From positions 186,001-250,000 of the forward strand of contig JALUTQ010000040.1 in assembly GCA_032718865.1 (NCBI GenBank): 64,000 bases of DNA, written 5' to 3'. Every line of letters begins with the position of its first letter. Positions within the stretch are counted from its first letter, which is position 1. This document shows positions 33,640-44,784 of this stretch, one piece after another. A program made the translations under genes and the position numbers. A model generated the notes under the pieces. The model searched no databases, was not told the origin of the DNA, and saw only the letters and a list, made by a program, of their open reading frames with translations. This DNA is from Tilletia caries (taxonomy: Eukaryota; Basidiomycota; Exobasidiomycetes; Tilletiales; Tilletiaceae).

Positions 33640-35870
33640 CAAGGGACGTAGCTGCCATTCAACCCTCAGCGGTCAGCCGCGGGCCGTACTATTGGGACTC
33701 CCATCGTCTTTGACGTCGACGACGACGATTCCTCTCCCCGTGCCATTGTCAAGCGAGCTGCTGCTTGCAGTGAGTTTAAGGAGCTGCCGGACGAAGAGAA
33801 GGTGCAGTGCGCGCACTATGGAGAGAAGCTCGTGTACAAGGGAGGCAAGACTTGGTGAGTATGCCTGATGCCTGTCTGCGTCTGCCTACTTCTCTCTCTT
33901 ACGCGTTTCTCTCACTGTTTCAGGGACTTCTTCCATGGAACGTCATCTGGAGATCTGTAAGAAGAAGTTCAGGCTGGAGGCGGGACAGCAGACTCTCTCG
34001 TTCGGCGTCATCAAGCTTCCCCACGCTGCCAAGCTCAAGATACACGGCATGATCGAGCGTTGGATGCTCCGCGACCAGCAGTCCCTCAGGCCTCAGCGTC
34101 TTGGATCACCCGGACTTCAAGGCCCTACTCAAGACTCTTCAGCCTGACTACGATTGCCCGAGCCGCAACGTTATGACGCGCAAGATTGGCGTCGATTACG
34201 GCCTCCTCAGGACTCAGGTTGGCGCTTACCTCCCCTCCCCCCCCGGCAGAGTCGCTCTCACCACGGACGGGTGGACGGCGGGAAATGGGGACCAGTTCCT
34301 GTCACTCACGGTCCACTTCATCACGGCAGACTGGGAGCTACAGACGATGCTCCTAGACTTCGCCCCTTTCCCCGTCCCTCAATCCGCGGAGAATGCCGCC
34401 AATCTCATAACCAGCGCGCTTCAAGACTATGGAATCAAGAAAAAAGTCTCCGCGTGTGTCACAGACAACACCGCCTCCGCCTACAACATTTCTACCATCC
34501 TCAAGCGTCGCGCTGCGCCGTCTCCCTTCTTCCCGTCTCGTTGCGCCGCTCACCTCATCAACCTCATCGTCAAGCACGGTCTTCAGGATGCCGGGAGAGA
34601 CGAGATCTTTGCCGAGCCCCGGGCCTTCGTCTCCCTCCTCCACCGCTCAAAGCCGACGGAAAAGGCACTGATCGCTGCATCATGCATGCGAGTTAGTGGG
34701 CATCAAGTACGCTGTCCCTCCGACCGCTATGGAGGTCAGGTGGAACTCTACGCTGGCACAGCTGCTTGGGCTGCAGCGGCTCGAGCCTGCCCTGCGTCAT
34801 CTCTTCGAGAGCGGCCACAGCACTTCTGCGTGGTCTGAGCAGGTCTGGCTTGCCATGAGGGATACGATCAAGATTCTCAACGGATTCAAGGACGTCAGCG
34901 ACCACCTGCAGGGACGCAGCTTCCCAACTATCAGCGCTGCGGCCGAAGGATACATCATCATGAACAAGGGTCTGGAAGAGCTTCGAGCGGCTTCGACTCT
35001 TACTCCTTGGGGGATGGAGGTTCTGGCGCTCTTTGATACCTGGCTTACCGAGTACCGAGAGCATCTGATTGATACGTTGGTGGTTCAGTGGGCCACCATT
35101 CTCGATCCCTCCATGAAGGCTGAAGTCATTCGTGCCGACGGAGGGAACGATCTTCGATACATCATTTCGGAACTCGAATACCACTTCTACCAACTATCCC
35201 ATCGTGGCTACGAACAATTACGCCCCAAGCTCTTCCTCTGCTCCGATCTCTGCGTACGAAAAGCGTCGGCAGAAGTTCGCTGCTGCGGCGCCCGCCCCCA
35301 TCACTATCGACGCCGGGAAGCAGCTTGAGCTCAACCTCGCTGAGCCCCCCATCCCCCACCCTGCTCCCTCAGATTTCCTTCACTACTGGTCCGTCAATCA
35401 GTCTCGTTACCCAAGCCTGGCCGCTTTGGCTCGCGATCTTTTGGCCATTCCTGCCACCAGTGTCCCTTCGGAGGCTGCATTTTCTCGTGGTGGAGAGGTC
35501 ATCACCAAGCGCAGGAACCGACTTTCGAGAACGACAGTCACCCACATCATGTGTCTCGACTCCTGGATGAACGCTGGCTTCACCACCATCAAAGACTTTG
35601 TCCTCAACGATCTGGTCGTGTGCTGGCAACACGTGGCGAAGCCACATGGCCAGTTATCTTATCTATTATTATTATCCTCCTCTCTTCCTTTCCCACACTC
35701 CCGCATAGCAACACTTCCATCCTCCACATTTCCCACACCATTCTTCCAGTCACCTCTTTTCTCTTCCTCACTTCTCTTTGTACTTAGCCTTCGAATACAT
35801 CGATGATCTTCTAGCATACGCAGCTTCCTACTTACGAACCATTGTGTTCGCACAGGTCGAGGACGAGTAG
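33640..35870 (+). pseudogene. hAT transposase, frameshifted and interrupted
   Basis: The first exon encodes an acidic start and a BED-type finger: QCAHYGEKL (second zinc cysteine replaced by Tyr), then, after a GTGAGT/CAG intron (about 33855-33923), MERHLEICKK. Next come the catalytic-core blocks (LTTDGWTAGNGDQFLSLTVH, VTDNTASAYN, RCAAHLINLIVKHGL), VRWNSTLAQLLGL, and the C-terminal dimerisation domain (YPSLAALARDLLAIPATSVP, SEAAFSRGG, RRNRLS). These blocks lie in three frames: one break near 34680 (a 7-base repeat-like insertion, TCATGCA) and one near 35220. A solo LTR splits the protein three codons before the stop at 35868-35870. It is dead as read, but young enough that all domains are recognisable. 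Confidence 0.85.
35619..35854 (+). mobile_element. Solo LTR, 236 bp
   Basis: It starts TGTGCTGG and ends TTCGCACA (TGTGC/GCACA ends), flanked by the 5-bp duplication GGTCG (35614-35618 and 35855-35859). Removing it rejoins the last codons of the hAT transposase. Its body (CACGTGGC, TTATCTTATC, pyrimidine-rich tract, GCATAGCAACA) matches the LTR family at 36706 and 31.75 kb. Confidence 0.85.
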
Positions 35871-37316
35871 CATGACTTCTGTTTCCTCTTTCATGTCTCT
35901 TCCTCTCAATCCTCTTAATCTGAGCAATCCCATGCAATCCTATCACCCTGTCTCCCTCTATGTTCCTCTGAGGTTGAAGTGTTGTTCTTTTGAACTCTCG
36001 GTAATTTTCGGATGAGCTCGGGCAAAATCGGCTGAGTGTTGTTCTCAGTTCCAGCCAAAAAATACATAGTGTCACCTAACGCAAGAGTGGCAAAAGCCCC
36101 TCTTGGGGATCCGCCGCAGGCGCAGATCCCACCTTTCAGAATTACGAGGCTCCTTCATCGGAGGAACACGAGCAACCCCCCTCCGGGACCCCCACTTACT
36201 AAGCCGGCTACTGCTGCGCATCGAAATTCAAGTTAATAATGGCTCTACTGCCTGGCGGCCCACCAAAGTGTTGCAGCCTTGCCAGGGCTCGAACCCTAGT
36301 AGTTCGCTTGAATCTCTGCGCAGCAACAGGTGGCCAGACTGAATTTCTGTCTGCAGCTGATCACCACTGAGACAGGAAAGACAGGGTGGTTACCATTCTG
36401 GACGCTCAGACAGTGTCATCACCTTGACGGCAGCTGAAAGCGCCCCTCGCGTGACTACTGTGCCACTTGTTTCTCTCCTTGTAGCGTGGGAACTGAGGTC
36501 TGAAGTGGAGGTCACATTGGTACTGCTTCAGTATGGTACCCATTCGGGTGACCCGCCCAAAGTCGGGCGGGTAGTCTCAGCTGCCTCGATCGGTTCGGGC
36601 GGGTTTCGTGGGCACTGACTTGCCACGTTTAACGTTACCCGACCCTACCCGCCCGATACCCGCCCATTACCCGAAATCAACAACACTCTTTAACAGTCGT
36701 CCTCATGTGCTGGATGACCACGTGCTTAACACGTGGCACCAGTATCTTATCTCTCCCTTTCCTTTCTCTTATCTTCCTTTCTCTTTCTCTCGCATCTCTG
36801 CATAGCAACACCTGCCTCTACTTCCCTTTCCCTTTTTCCCACGTCACACTTTTCTCTCGCCCTCATCCTTACCCTTCTCCAGCTCATCCTTGTACCTAGT
36901 TCTTTCTTCCTCGTCAATTACTCACTCTTCACTTGTTGCATATTGCTTCGCACTGCTAGTCTATCCAGTATATGGTGATGAGAGTAGATCTGCTTTGCTG
37001 AGCGAACGACGCAGGCCAAGCAACCCACAGACCACAACCCTTTCCCTCACCCTTCTCTCCTGATTCTTTTTCTTCATATCCTCACGCCCTCTCTACCTTC
37101 TACACCTCTCAATCCCGCCATCCTCTCTTCAAGACTTGCTTCATCCCGCCATCTGCACTTCCTCTCCTCAAGACCCTGCATTTACCTTCCGCGCCCCCCA
37201 ACAGCTCATCTTCAAGTTCAGATCGATCCCAGTGTCGGTGTTGAGGTCGAGGCATCCCTCCGCGCGCTACCACAGCTCCGATCGCCCCGACCTCTTCTCT
37301 ACTCCACAAGACCACG

Positions 37317-37958
37317 ATGCTCACCTTTGTCAAGTTCTCGCCGCTCGAACCGGCCCACCATGACTTCGTCTTCATCCTTCATCCGCATCTCAGGCGACGG
37401 AACATCATCAACAACGCCCTGCTGCAGCTCCCCTTTGTCGTCGACGACGAGGCACGCATACAATTACAAGGCCAGAACTCGACCATCTGTATCTGTTCTT
37501 CGCGCGTCAAGTTCGGCATTTACCTCAATCACCAGCTGCTCGGATCGACCCTTTCACCTTTCCGCGACGGCGACATCGTTGCCTTCCCGCAACATCGTCA
37601 CAATCTCAAGACTGCGGCTCTTTTTCGGGTTGTAATGGAGTCATTGGAGCTCAGCTGCGGCGTGGATCAAGAGCTGCCCGCGCTCAGGGGGTTTGCTCAG
37701 GAACTGGAGGCGGAGGAAATACGCGGGAAGTTTACAGGTCCTTCTCACAACTCTTCAGCTGCTCTAACCGGCACCAACCGCACCCCAACAAGCGCGCCTT
37801 CTCCTTCTTCACCGCCTGCGCCCACCGGCACCAATTGGACGGGCGTTCGCGGTCTGGTGGAGGGGATTCGGGTTTCGACGGCTACGATTGCAGGGCCGCG
37901 ACCAGGACGCGACCAGGGACACGAGAGGCACGCCGCGCTGACATCCGTGGCACCGTAA
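37317..37958 (+). CDS. ORF inside the LTR element, weakly FHA-like
   Basis: A 213-codon frame from the ATG at 37317. The first 110 residues contain LPFVVDDEARIQLQGQNSTI, GIYLNHQLLGSTLSPFRDGD and IVAFP, which is the order of strands and the N-G/DGD-type loop of forkhead-associated domains. The rest is Pro/Ser/Thr-rich. It could be a captured host gene piece or an unusual gag-like product. The FHA call rests on pattern only. Confidence 0.4.
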   Translation: MLTFVKFSPLEPAHHDFVFILHPHLRRRNIINNALLQLPFVVDDEARIQLQGQNSTICICSSRVKFGIYLNHQLLGSTLSPFRDGDIVAFPQHRHNLKTAALFRVVMESLELSCGVDQELPALRGFAQELEAEEIRGKFTGPSHNSSAALTGTNRTPTSAPSPSSPPAPTGTNWTGVRGLVEGIRVSTATIAGPRPGRDQGHERHAALTSVAP

Positions 37959-39090
37959 TATTCCTCGAACATTCCGCATGTCATCTCCCGTCCCTATGCG
38001 CAGCTCATCGGGCACAGCTTCCCAGAAGCCTCTCGTTCCGCCGCGGATCCATCGGTTCCTTTCCCTTTGCCTGCTTCTGCATCGCCTATTGGCCCTCCGA
38101 CACAATCCACAGCACACGGTTCGCCCGAAGCCCTTTGCGTATCAGCGTTGTCGTCATCTGGTCCCAGCAGCGCTTCGGTACAGGTACTGACTTCGGGACT
38201 GAGCCCAGTACCGGCTCCCCTTGGCCCTGGTTCTACCGCGACATCCGGCACGACCACCTCTCCCGCATTGTGCGTCGCTCAAGACACCCCAGCGCAGGCG
38301 TCCACACCATCTGGCTCCATGTCCGTGGCCGGTCCGGTTACACCTCCTCCCTCGGTGTCTTCTTCCTCGATCACGCCTTTGCCGTCGGCTCAACGCAGTG
38401 ACGAATCCGCGCGCTTCTTACCAGCGGCAGACACCGCGCTTCAGCGTGTCGGTCAAGCTTTGCTGCAGGCTCGTCTTGCCACCTCTGGCAGGTCGACGGC
38501 GGTCCTTGCCGTAGAACGAATGCGGGCCGCTTGGAGGGAGGCCCATGGCGCCATCGATTCCGTTGCTGCTTCGCTGGTTCTTCCAGTCGACGGTCCCAGC
38601 TTTCTCACTTGCCCTCCCCACAGCGTGCTCAAGAATCGAACCCATTGTGCCGACCGTGGAGTTACGCCTGGACCGCACGTTGTTGATCGCATCATCGTTT
38701 CCTCTTCTTCACCTCATTCACCAGTCCCTGCTCTCGTCGACAGTCGGTCTTCTCCTCTTGGTCGCCCCGTTGTCAGCAACTTCGCTCCGTTGCCCTTCGC
38801 TCCCACATCTCCTCCACGGCCTCAACCTCTTCGAACTTTTCAATCTGTTCCCGACCATCATCATTCGGCTGCTTACACGTTCATGCCTTGCGCTTCCTGG
38901 CCATGGACATGGCGTCCATATCTCCCACATCTTCCACTCTACAGCCACATAATACAACACGCGCCGATGCTATTCCGTTCTCTTCACCCGTGGCCGTACT
39001 CTCCTGCGCTTGTTCCCATTCCCTTCCATTGATTACTCCGCCGTGCAGTCCATGCCCATCCAGTCGACTCGGGACAGTCGTCTTTTGCCG
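37959..39090 (+). other. Pro/Ser-rich open region inside the LTR element
   Basis: A plus-strand open frame (38067-39032) is rich in Ser, Pro, Thr and Ala with no motif. It may be a continuation of the upstream frame after a splice or frameshift, or non-coding. No enzyme domain is visible. Confidence 0.35.
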
Positions 39091-39284
39091 ATGGGGATGT
39101 GCTGGATGACCACGTGCTAGACCACGTGCTTAACACGTGGCACCAGTATCTGCTTCCAAGTTCTCTTCCTCGGTCGATGTAGGCGCGGGTCAAGAAGGTG
39201 AGTTTCTTCTTCCACGCGTTTGCGCGAGATCCTCCCTCTTCTTCCACGCGCTTGCGCGAGACAGCAGTCTACACCTCAAGTCCC

Positions 39285-39765
39285 GCTGACACAACTTCCT
39301 CGGCGTCTGTGGTGTCCTCGCAGACAAGATCTGGCCCATCTCTTCCGCTGTTGATAACTCGACAACAAGATGTCCTGGGACGATGTCAAGAGGGAGATGG
39401 TCGCCGAGAAGGGATTGGACGAGGCTGTCGTTGATAAGATTGGGGAGTACGTCAAGCTCAAGGGTGAGTTTATCCCCCTTTCCCTCTTTGTTCTTCCCTT
39501 CCCACTTTGACTGAAGCGCTTCATTTGGGATATAGGCGGGGAGGAACCCCTCACTCAGCTCCAGGCCGACACCCTCCTCGCCTCCCACTCCCTCGCCTCA
39601 GCCGGTCTCAAGGATATGACCCTCCTCTTCAGCTACCTCCGCGTCTTCAACATCCTCCCCCGCATCTCCTTCGATCTAAGTCTCGCCCGCGGATTGGACT
39701 CCTTACCGGTCTCATCTACGAAACCATCACCCTAAAGGCTCTGCTCCTCCTCTCCTACGTCTGCC
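39285..39765 (+). pseudogene. Histidyl-tRNA synthetase fragment
   Basis: The plus strand carries, in order, [35 protein letters not shown] and [11 protein letters not shown], then a GTGAGT/TATAG intron, then LFSYLRVFNILPRISFDLSL, ARGLD and, in another frame, TGLIYE. This order and the RISFDLSLARGLDYYTG-type block are diagnostic for eukaryotic HisRS, the enzyme charging tRNA-His. Only the central part is present: no N-terminal motif 1 and no anticodon-binding domain. A 1-base loss in the lysine codon after AVD (near 39358) and another in the GLDYYTG codons (near 39699) break the frame. It is a gene fragment lying right next to the truncated LTR. Confidence 0.85.
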
Positions 39766-40094
39766 AAGTCTTCATTCATCATCATCGGACAACTGCCGTG
39801 TGACCCTCTCCACACTGGTCGCTCGCAGGTCTCGCGGGAGCATGCGCAATGATTCGCACCCTCTCTACACTCTTCGGCATACATACCATTTTCATTCGCA
39901 TCGTCATCCTCGCCGTCTTCACCCTAAGTTTGCAAACGCTCTTCATGGTTCGTCCATTAGCGGGTTAGAGGGAAGAGAGTGGGAAGAGAGCGTGTGGACA
40001 AGTACGAGAAGGTTAGAGAGAGAAGCATCTGATAGAGAAAATCCGTCCAACAGTAATGAATTATCAGAGTTATCAGAATGAATGATGGTTCGCT
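39766..40094. other. Intergenic, nothing recognised
   Basis: A short interval between the HisRS fragment and the recombinase gene. No feature can be supported. Confidence 0.5.
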
Positions 40095-43000
40095 TCACTG
40101 ATGAAGGAGTTGGGGTGGGATAATTTGCTGAAAGTCGCTAAGCTCGGTCTTGGTGCGAGCGCGACCAGCGGTAACTTTACTTCGCGGCGGAACCTTGATA
40201 AACTTTCCATCCGTCCTTACGATGTCGTTCACGATGGCGCCTGTAAAGTTCTTGCGCGGCTGGAAATCGCTGATTGAAATGCCGACCGGAGAGTGAGTCG
40301 CACGCACGCTATTGAAGTCTTCCTGCGTCGCCATGTTGTAGAAAATCTGGTTGATAGCGGTCTCCGTCCGTCCGTCCTCCTCCGTAGCCGCGGAGAAAAG
40401 AGTCTCGAAACCGAGGTAGTTTCGGACGAGCTCGTCAGGTGCGCCCCATGGACCGTCGTAGAATGCAGGCACGAGGCTGGGCTCGTGAACAACCCAAGGC
40501 GATGGCTCGAACACGAGCGGGACGGCGAGAGGGTGCGCAAACCATCCGGCCTCGACGGGCTCACGCCTCAGCATCGCCTGAACAAGGGTTTGATGATGCT
40601 TTTGGAGATGCTCCCGTGCATCTGCCCGAGTCTTGACCGTGCCCATCGCGGCCGCGATTACGTGACAACCCACCGTGTGGGCACCGACGTCGGCGGGCCC
40701 AACCGGAGTGCAGAACAGGCACGTCCCGAGCTCCACCATCACCGCAATCACCCTCGTCAGCGTCGCGGGACCCTCCATTGCCATATAGACGAGCCGGGCC
40801 CAACTCTCTTGCATGGCGATGGCGGTGACATCAATGTCGCCTCCGTCCTCTGAACCACCCTCCGCATCCTCTGCTTCTCCCTCCACAAAAGCCGTCGGCC
40901 ACTCCTCCTCCCCATCGTCGTCGAATAGGTCAGTGTTGGAGAAGTCGACGTCGCCATCGCTGGCTGGGCGGCTGTCAGCAGCGCGGCTTGTGTCGGTACT
41001 TGTACCGGTCGGAAGCCCTATGTCGAGTAAAGCGGCGTCGGATCGAAGCTCATGACGCATGAGGGCAAGCGTCTGCGTCCGGAGCTTTTCCCCCCGAGCC
41101 TGCGCTTCTGCTACGAGGTGTTGACGTGCAGCATTGAGGTCGTCGAATGTTGTGACCTTCCCGTCTTGAGGAACTTGACGAGCGGTTTTGGCGAGCCCCC
41201 TTCGAGTTGTTTCCCGGACCTTACCGTACGTACGAAACTCTGCCTCCAATTGATCGACGACTTGGGTATTAGAACCCTTCTTCTTCAGCGCGGCCCGCAT
41301 GTGGTCAAGCTTCTTGGTTCGTCCGGCTCTGGCCTGAAAATTGAGCTCGACGCCGCTGGCCTCGGTGGCAGCAGCGAGAGCCGTGTCGACGGACTGGCGA
41401 GCCTTCTTCACGGCAGGCTCCTCGTCCAGGTCCACATTCAAACCCTTGATGCCTGTGCGCGACCTCTTCAAGCCGCTCGACGTGGAGGACTCCTGGAGAC
41501 GCGCGTGAATTGCGTGCAATGCGGTCGCGGTGTCCATCCGCCGTGAGAAGTGTGTGTCGGGGTCGACCTGGTGCGAGCCCTCTCCGACTCTGATTGCAGC
41601 AAAGTTGTGAAGGGATAACCCCCCCTGTGTAATGTCGGTGTAGAATGTCCTTTGCTAGGCCGTGCGTCAGTGCGAGCCGCGACGCGGAATCTGAGACTGT
41701 TGAAGATTGAAAGATGACGGGGGGGAAGGATGTTTGAAGCAGGGAGCGGAGATTCAAAGTACAAATCGGGCCAGAGATGTCAGCGGCTCCCTATACCTAA
41801 CCCAGATCGTGCGAATGTCTCTCAAATGTCTCTAACCTGCAGCGGAGATGTGGGCCGCAAAATCTCGACGAATCTTGTGCCAACCCGAGTCTTTGAGCTG
41901 TGAAGGTGGGGATTCGTCAGACTTTGAGCAGGGAGGCTGATCAGGGATAAGCATATATTCGTCACTCACGCCGAGATCCCGCGCGTGTCGAGCCAATGCG
42001 TTGTCGGCTGCCGTGACATACAATGGTGCGTTCGTCATCGCATCGGAAGTCGATGTTGACATACGGAAGACAGGCGCTTCGCCGACGCCGATAAATCTGG
42101 CGGCTTTGGAGGCGAAAAAATCGTCGATGGAGACGAGCGGTTTTGCAGCACCAGCCTTCTTCAGGCTCCCGCGGCGCACTAGCAGTGCAACGAGAGACCA
42201 GATCGGACTCAGAATGACGTTCTCCTTTTGATGAAAAGATTCGATTGCTGGCTCCGCCAGCACGGCATGAGAGAGCTGGTATCCCTTTTGATAAAAAGGC
42301 AAAGAAGTCAGAAAGGCATCGCTGAATCTAAGTCACGACAGACACTCACCTTGAGGACGCGAATCTGCAGCTTGAGGGTATAACTGCCTTGGCTTGACTG
42401 TTCAATGACGATATCTCTTGCCGTAAAGGCGGGTCGGGATTGAAGTCGCCGCTCGGGATCTCGGACGAGATGAGGGACCCAATGCGCAAACCCGTACAAA
42501 AGATGAGCTGCAGGAGGATGACCCGCTGAAGAATAACTTCGCCCTCGGCCGATAGACGCGCCGCAAAGATCGAATCGAGTGGGTGGCCGAGGACCATCTC
42601 CACCTCCAAGCGGGTCCAGTACGTGGTCTCTGCCGCACGGATTGGGAGCCGATAATACTCTACCAAGTATGCTGCATGGTTGAGGAGGCCTCTGTATACC
42701 CCTTGTGTCCCATCTCCAGTGTGTCGCAGGACGGTCTTGAGGCGGACAGACGCTTCCCCTGCGCTTGCCCCCGCAACGACGTGTTTCCTCACCAGCGCAA
42801 GCGTTGACCACGTCCAAGTCATCAAGGTGCCTCTCGTAACCTTTCCCTTCCCCGCTCCTCCCATTGCCCGCTGCCTCTTGAAGGAGAGGAAACTCTCCAG
42901 GCGGTGTCGGAGGTCGGGGACGGACGCGTAGTCCAGGATGTCGGGCGGTGTGGAGCGGACTTGCCCGAAGAACCCTCGGCCGTTCAGCTGTTTATATGCA

Positions 43001-43282
43001 TCATAAAAGTGATCTAACTCGATCTTGAGGTCGATCAGCATTAGTTGCTGATGCCTTTTTACGTTCGTGCTGCGAGGAAAGAGATAGTGAGGTCAGCTGT
43101 CAGCTGCGCAGCTGAGAGTTCTCAACGCCGACTCACTGTTCGTGTGATGCTTGATCAGCTAGCAACTCCTCCAACCCAGCGGCCACATCTTCTTCGTCAA
43201 AGCGGGCTAAGACGTCACGCATTGCGTGAGGCGCCAAGGGCCTCTCCTGGCGCCGCTTGTCTGCGTCGATGATCTTTGGCAT
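40095..43282 (-). pseudogene. Tyrosine recombinase of Crypton/DUF3435-like type, two frameshifts
   Basis: Exons from the right: 43282-43137 (MPKIIDADKRRQERPLAPHA), 43069-42360, 42284-41837, 41696-40095, all with good borders; about 970 residues if repaired. Visible catalytic pieces: LQLIFCTGLRIGSL (box I Arg), WHKIRRD (H-x-x-R of box II) and DILHRHYTG (candidate nucleophile Tyr). The last exon adds a long tail with a Cys/His cluster (CLFC ... HTVGC ... HLQKHH), likely a zinc finger, and a basic/acidic linker. Lesions: a 1-base shift near 42430-42470, between SEIPSGDF and TARDIVIE, and a run of seven C (41619-41625, G on the coding strand) where six would keep the frame. Such recombinases move Cryptons and, in ascomycetes, Starships. 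No element ends or cargo could be defined here. Confidence 0.7.
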
Positions 43283-43502
43283 GACGAGAGGGGGAGAGAA
43301 GATGAGATCTGGGTTCCTGGTGGTTAAGAAGATGGGATCAGACGCGACGCGTCACGATTTTGACGCGATCCCACTCTCTTACGACGCGCATCTTTCTCTG
43401 AGTGGGTCTCCGCCGACCGAGCGGCATTGAAACTCCTTTGATTTAGGCTGGTACTATGCTTAAACTCATACTCTTCCCCCCTCGCGACCGTGCGTACAAA
43501 CA
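43283..43502. other. Upstream region of the recombinase
   Basis: A GACGCG-rich stretch (43335-43400) lies upstream of the recombinase start. No gene is supported. Confidence 0.4.
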
Positions 43503-44600
43503 GTGCATGTAAACCGCCTATATAACTTGAAATTCTTCACCAACTTGAAATTCTTCACCAACTTGGGCGGGGTCGATTCCTACCGCCTCGTCGTTCTCGG
43601 AGGTCGGGAAGTGGCAATGGGAGATGCGATCGATGGCAACGAGGAGGATAAAGGTGACGACCAAGGAGTATTCGAAGCCTGCAGGAATGGTACTTTGTAT
43701 CCGACTGTAAAAGAACGACGATAGCATCAGTCAGTGCTAAAGGAGGATAGAAAGAAGGCGATGTGTAAGAAAGAGAACTCACGTTGGATCCAACCCATCC
43801 GCCGTTGATGAGAGCTGATCCGTCGAAGCTCGCGACCCGGTTATCGGCAAAGAACGCAGTTGCGTCAAGACGTTACGAACAAAGATGTCCAGAGCATCAT
43901 CGTACCTTCGTAATCGAGCTAACCTTGTAAGCTGGTCGCTAAGTTGCAAGCCGTCGCACCCACTAGGCGGGGGTAATCGCAACGAGTCCGGAGACATCAC
44001 CAGAGTAGAAGCCAATGCGATCTGATGTAGGTCACGACGATGGCTTGGATTGCACGAAGTTTGGCTCCGATAGCAGATGCGCCATTTGGTCGAAGCAGAG
44101 GCGAGCAGTGCCGAGGACGACGTAGGCGACGTTGTGAGGTCGGTATGTTTCTTCGGCCAAGTAAGATGCTTATGGCGAGAGCCACAGTACCGGAGGAGAT
44201 GTGGGCGGGCATGCCACCATCAACGTGAAGTCAAGACCTGCAATGAAAGAAGATGGCGAGATTCAGCCTTGATACCCAGCAGCTGGTCAGAGAAAAAGAG
44301 AGACGAAACAACGCACCATCCGACGGGAGTGATGGCGACGAACATTGCCTGTGATGGAAGACGAAGAAGACATCAGTCAGCAATCTGGAAAAGCATTGGC
44401 GGAGAAAGAGGATGCAAGGAAACATACCTGATCGATGCAGTAGAAGAGTGCTGGTACGGTGACAGCAATAGAGGACCAAGGCGTGACCGGAGAAGGTTGC
44501 GAGCAGTTGCGAGGAGCTTGGGGGATGGCGAAAGACGCGGAGGCAGTGGGGAGAAGATTGGCGAAGGTTGCTTCGTCACCCCTGGCCATATGTATCCTTG
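43503..44600 (-). pseudogene. Ammonium transporter (Amt/Mep) remnant
   Basis: Pieces of an Amt/Mep channel appear in order on the minus strand: VPALFYCIDQ then AMFVAITPVG; AHISSGTVALAISILLGRR (the GGxPVHISSG region); GAKLRAIQAIVVT; GDVSGLVAITPA; DDALDIF; AFFADNRVASFDGSALINGG then WVGSN; and the tail GFEYSLVVTFILLVAIDRIS with VGIDPAQVGEEFQ. These match the second half of ammonium transporters, which conduct ammonium across the plasma membrane. Frames change several times, stops intervene, and the first helices are missing. The end shows an 18-base tandem duplication repeating VGEEFQ (about 43527-43562). Confidence 0.8.
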
Positions 44601-44784
44601 AAGATGGGTGGTTTGGAGTGTGGCAGTCAAAAGAAGATCATCCGATCTGACCCGGATCTAAGCCCGATGACATCGAAATATGCAATTGCAAAAATCAAGA
44701 ATCAGTTTAATGGCGGAAAACTTGGCTTTCACGTATCTCAGCCGGATGTCATCCATGCATCAGCTGATGACGGTTGGATGAGGG
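44601..44784. other. Intergenic, nothing recognised
   Basis: Spacer with short CATCCGGATG-type motifs; no gene seen. Confidence 0.4.

Larger units (their letters stand above)
32952..36688 (+). mobile_element. Complete hAT transposon, 3.7 kb, with nested insertions
   Basis: The ends are CAGTGTTGTTGATT (32952) and AATCAACAACACTC (ending 36688), a 14-bp inverted repeat with one mismatch at the outermost base. The 8-bp target duplication TTTAACAG (32944-32951 and 36689-36696) is the hallmark length for hAT. Subterminal CGGGTACCCG/ACCCGCC-type repeats fill 33290-33430 and 36530-36680. Inside lie a decayed transposase, a Mutator-like MITE (32970-33277) and a solo LTR (35619-35854). About 36035-36370 is non-coding and unassigned. 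Confidence 0.9.
36706..39151 (+). mobile_element. Non-autonomous LTR element, right LTR truncated
   Basis: The left LTR starts TGTGCTGGATGACCACGTGC at 36706 and runs to about 36972. Directly after it, TGGTGATGAGAGT is the same primer-binding start as in the element at 50230. At 39091 the polypurine tract GATGGGGA precedes a second TGTGCTGGATGACCACGTGC, but this LTR breaks off after about 50 bases. The interior (37.0-39.1 kb) holds no protease, reverse transcriptase or integrase. It is a deletion or captured-sequence derivative of the same LTR family. Confidence 0.7.

Noticed and set aside
36250..36310. A tRNA-like GGGTTCGAGCCC on the minus strand
   Set aside because: The surrounding arms do not pair; it lies within hAT element filler.
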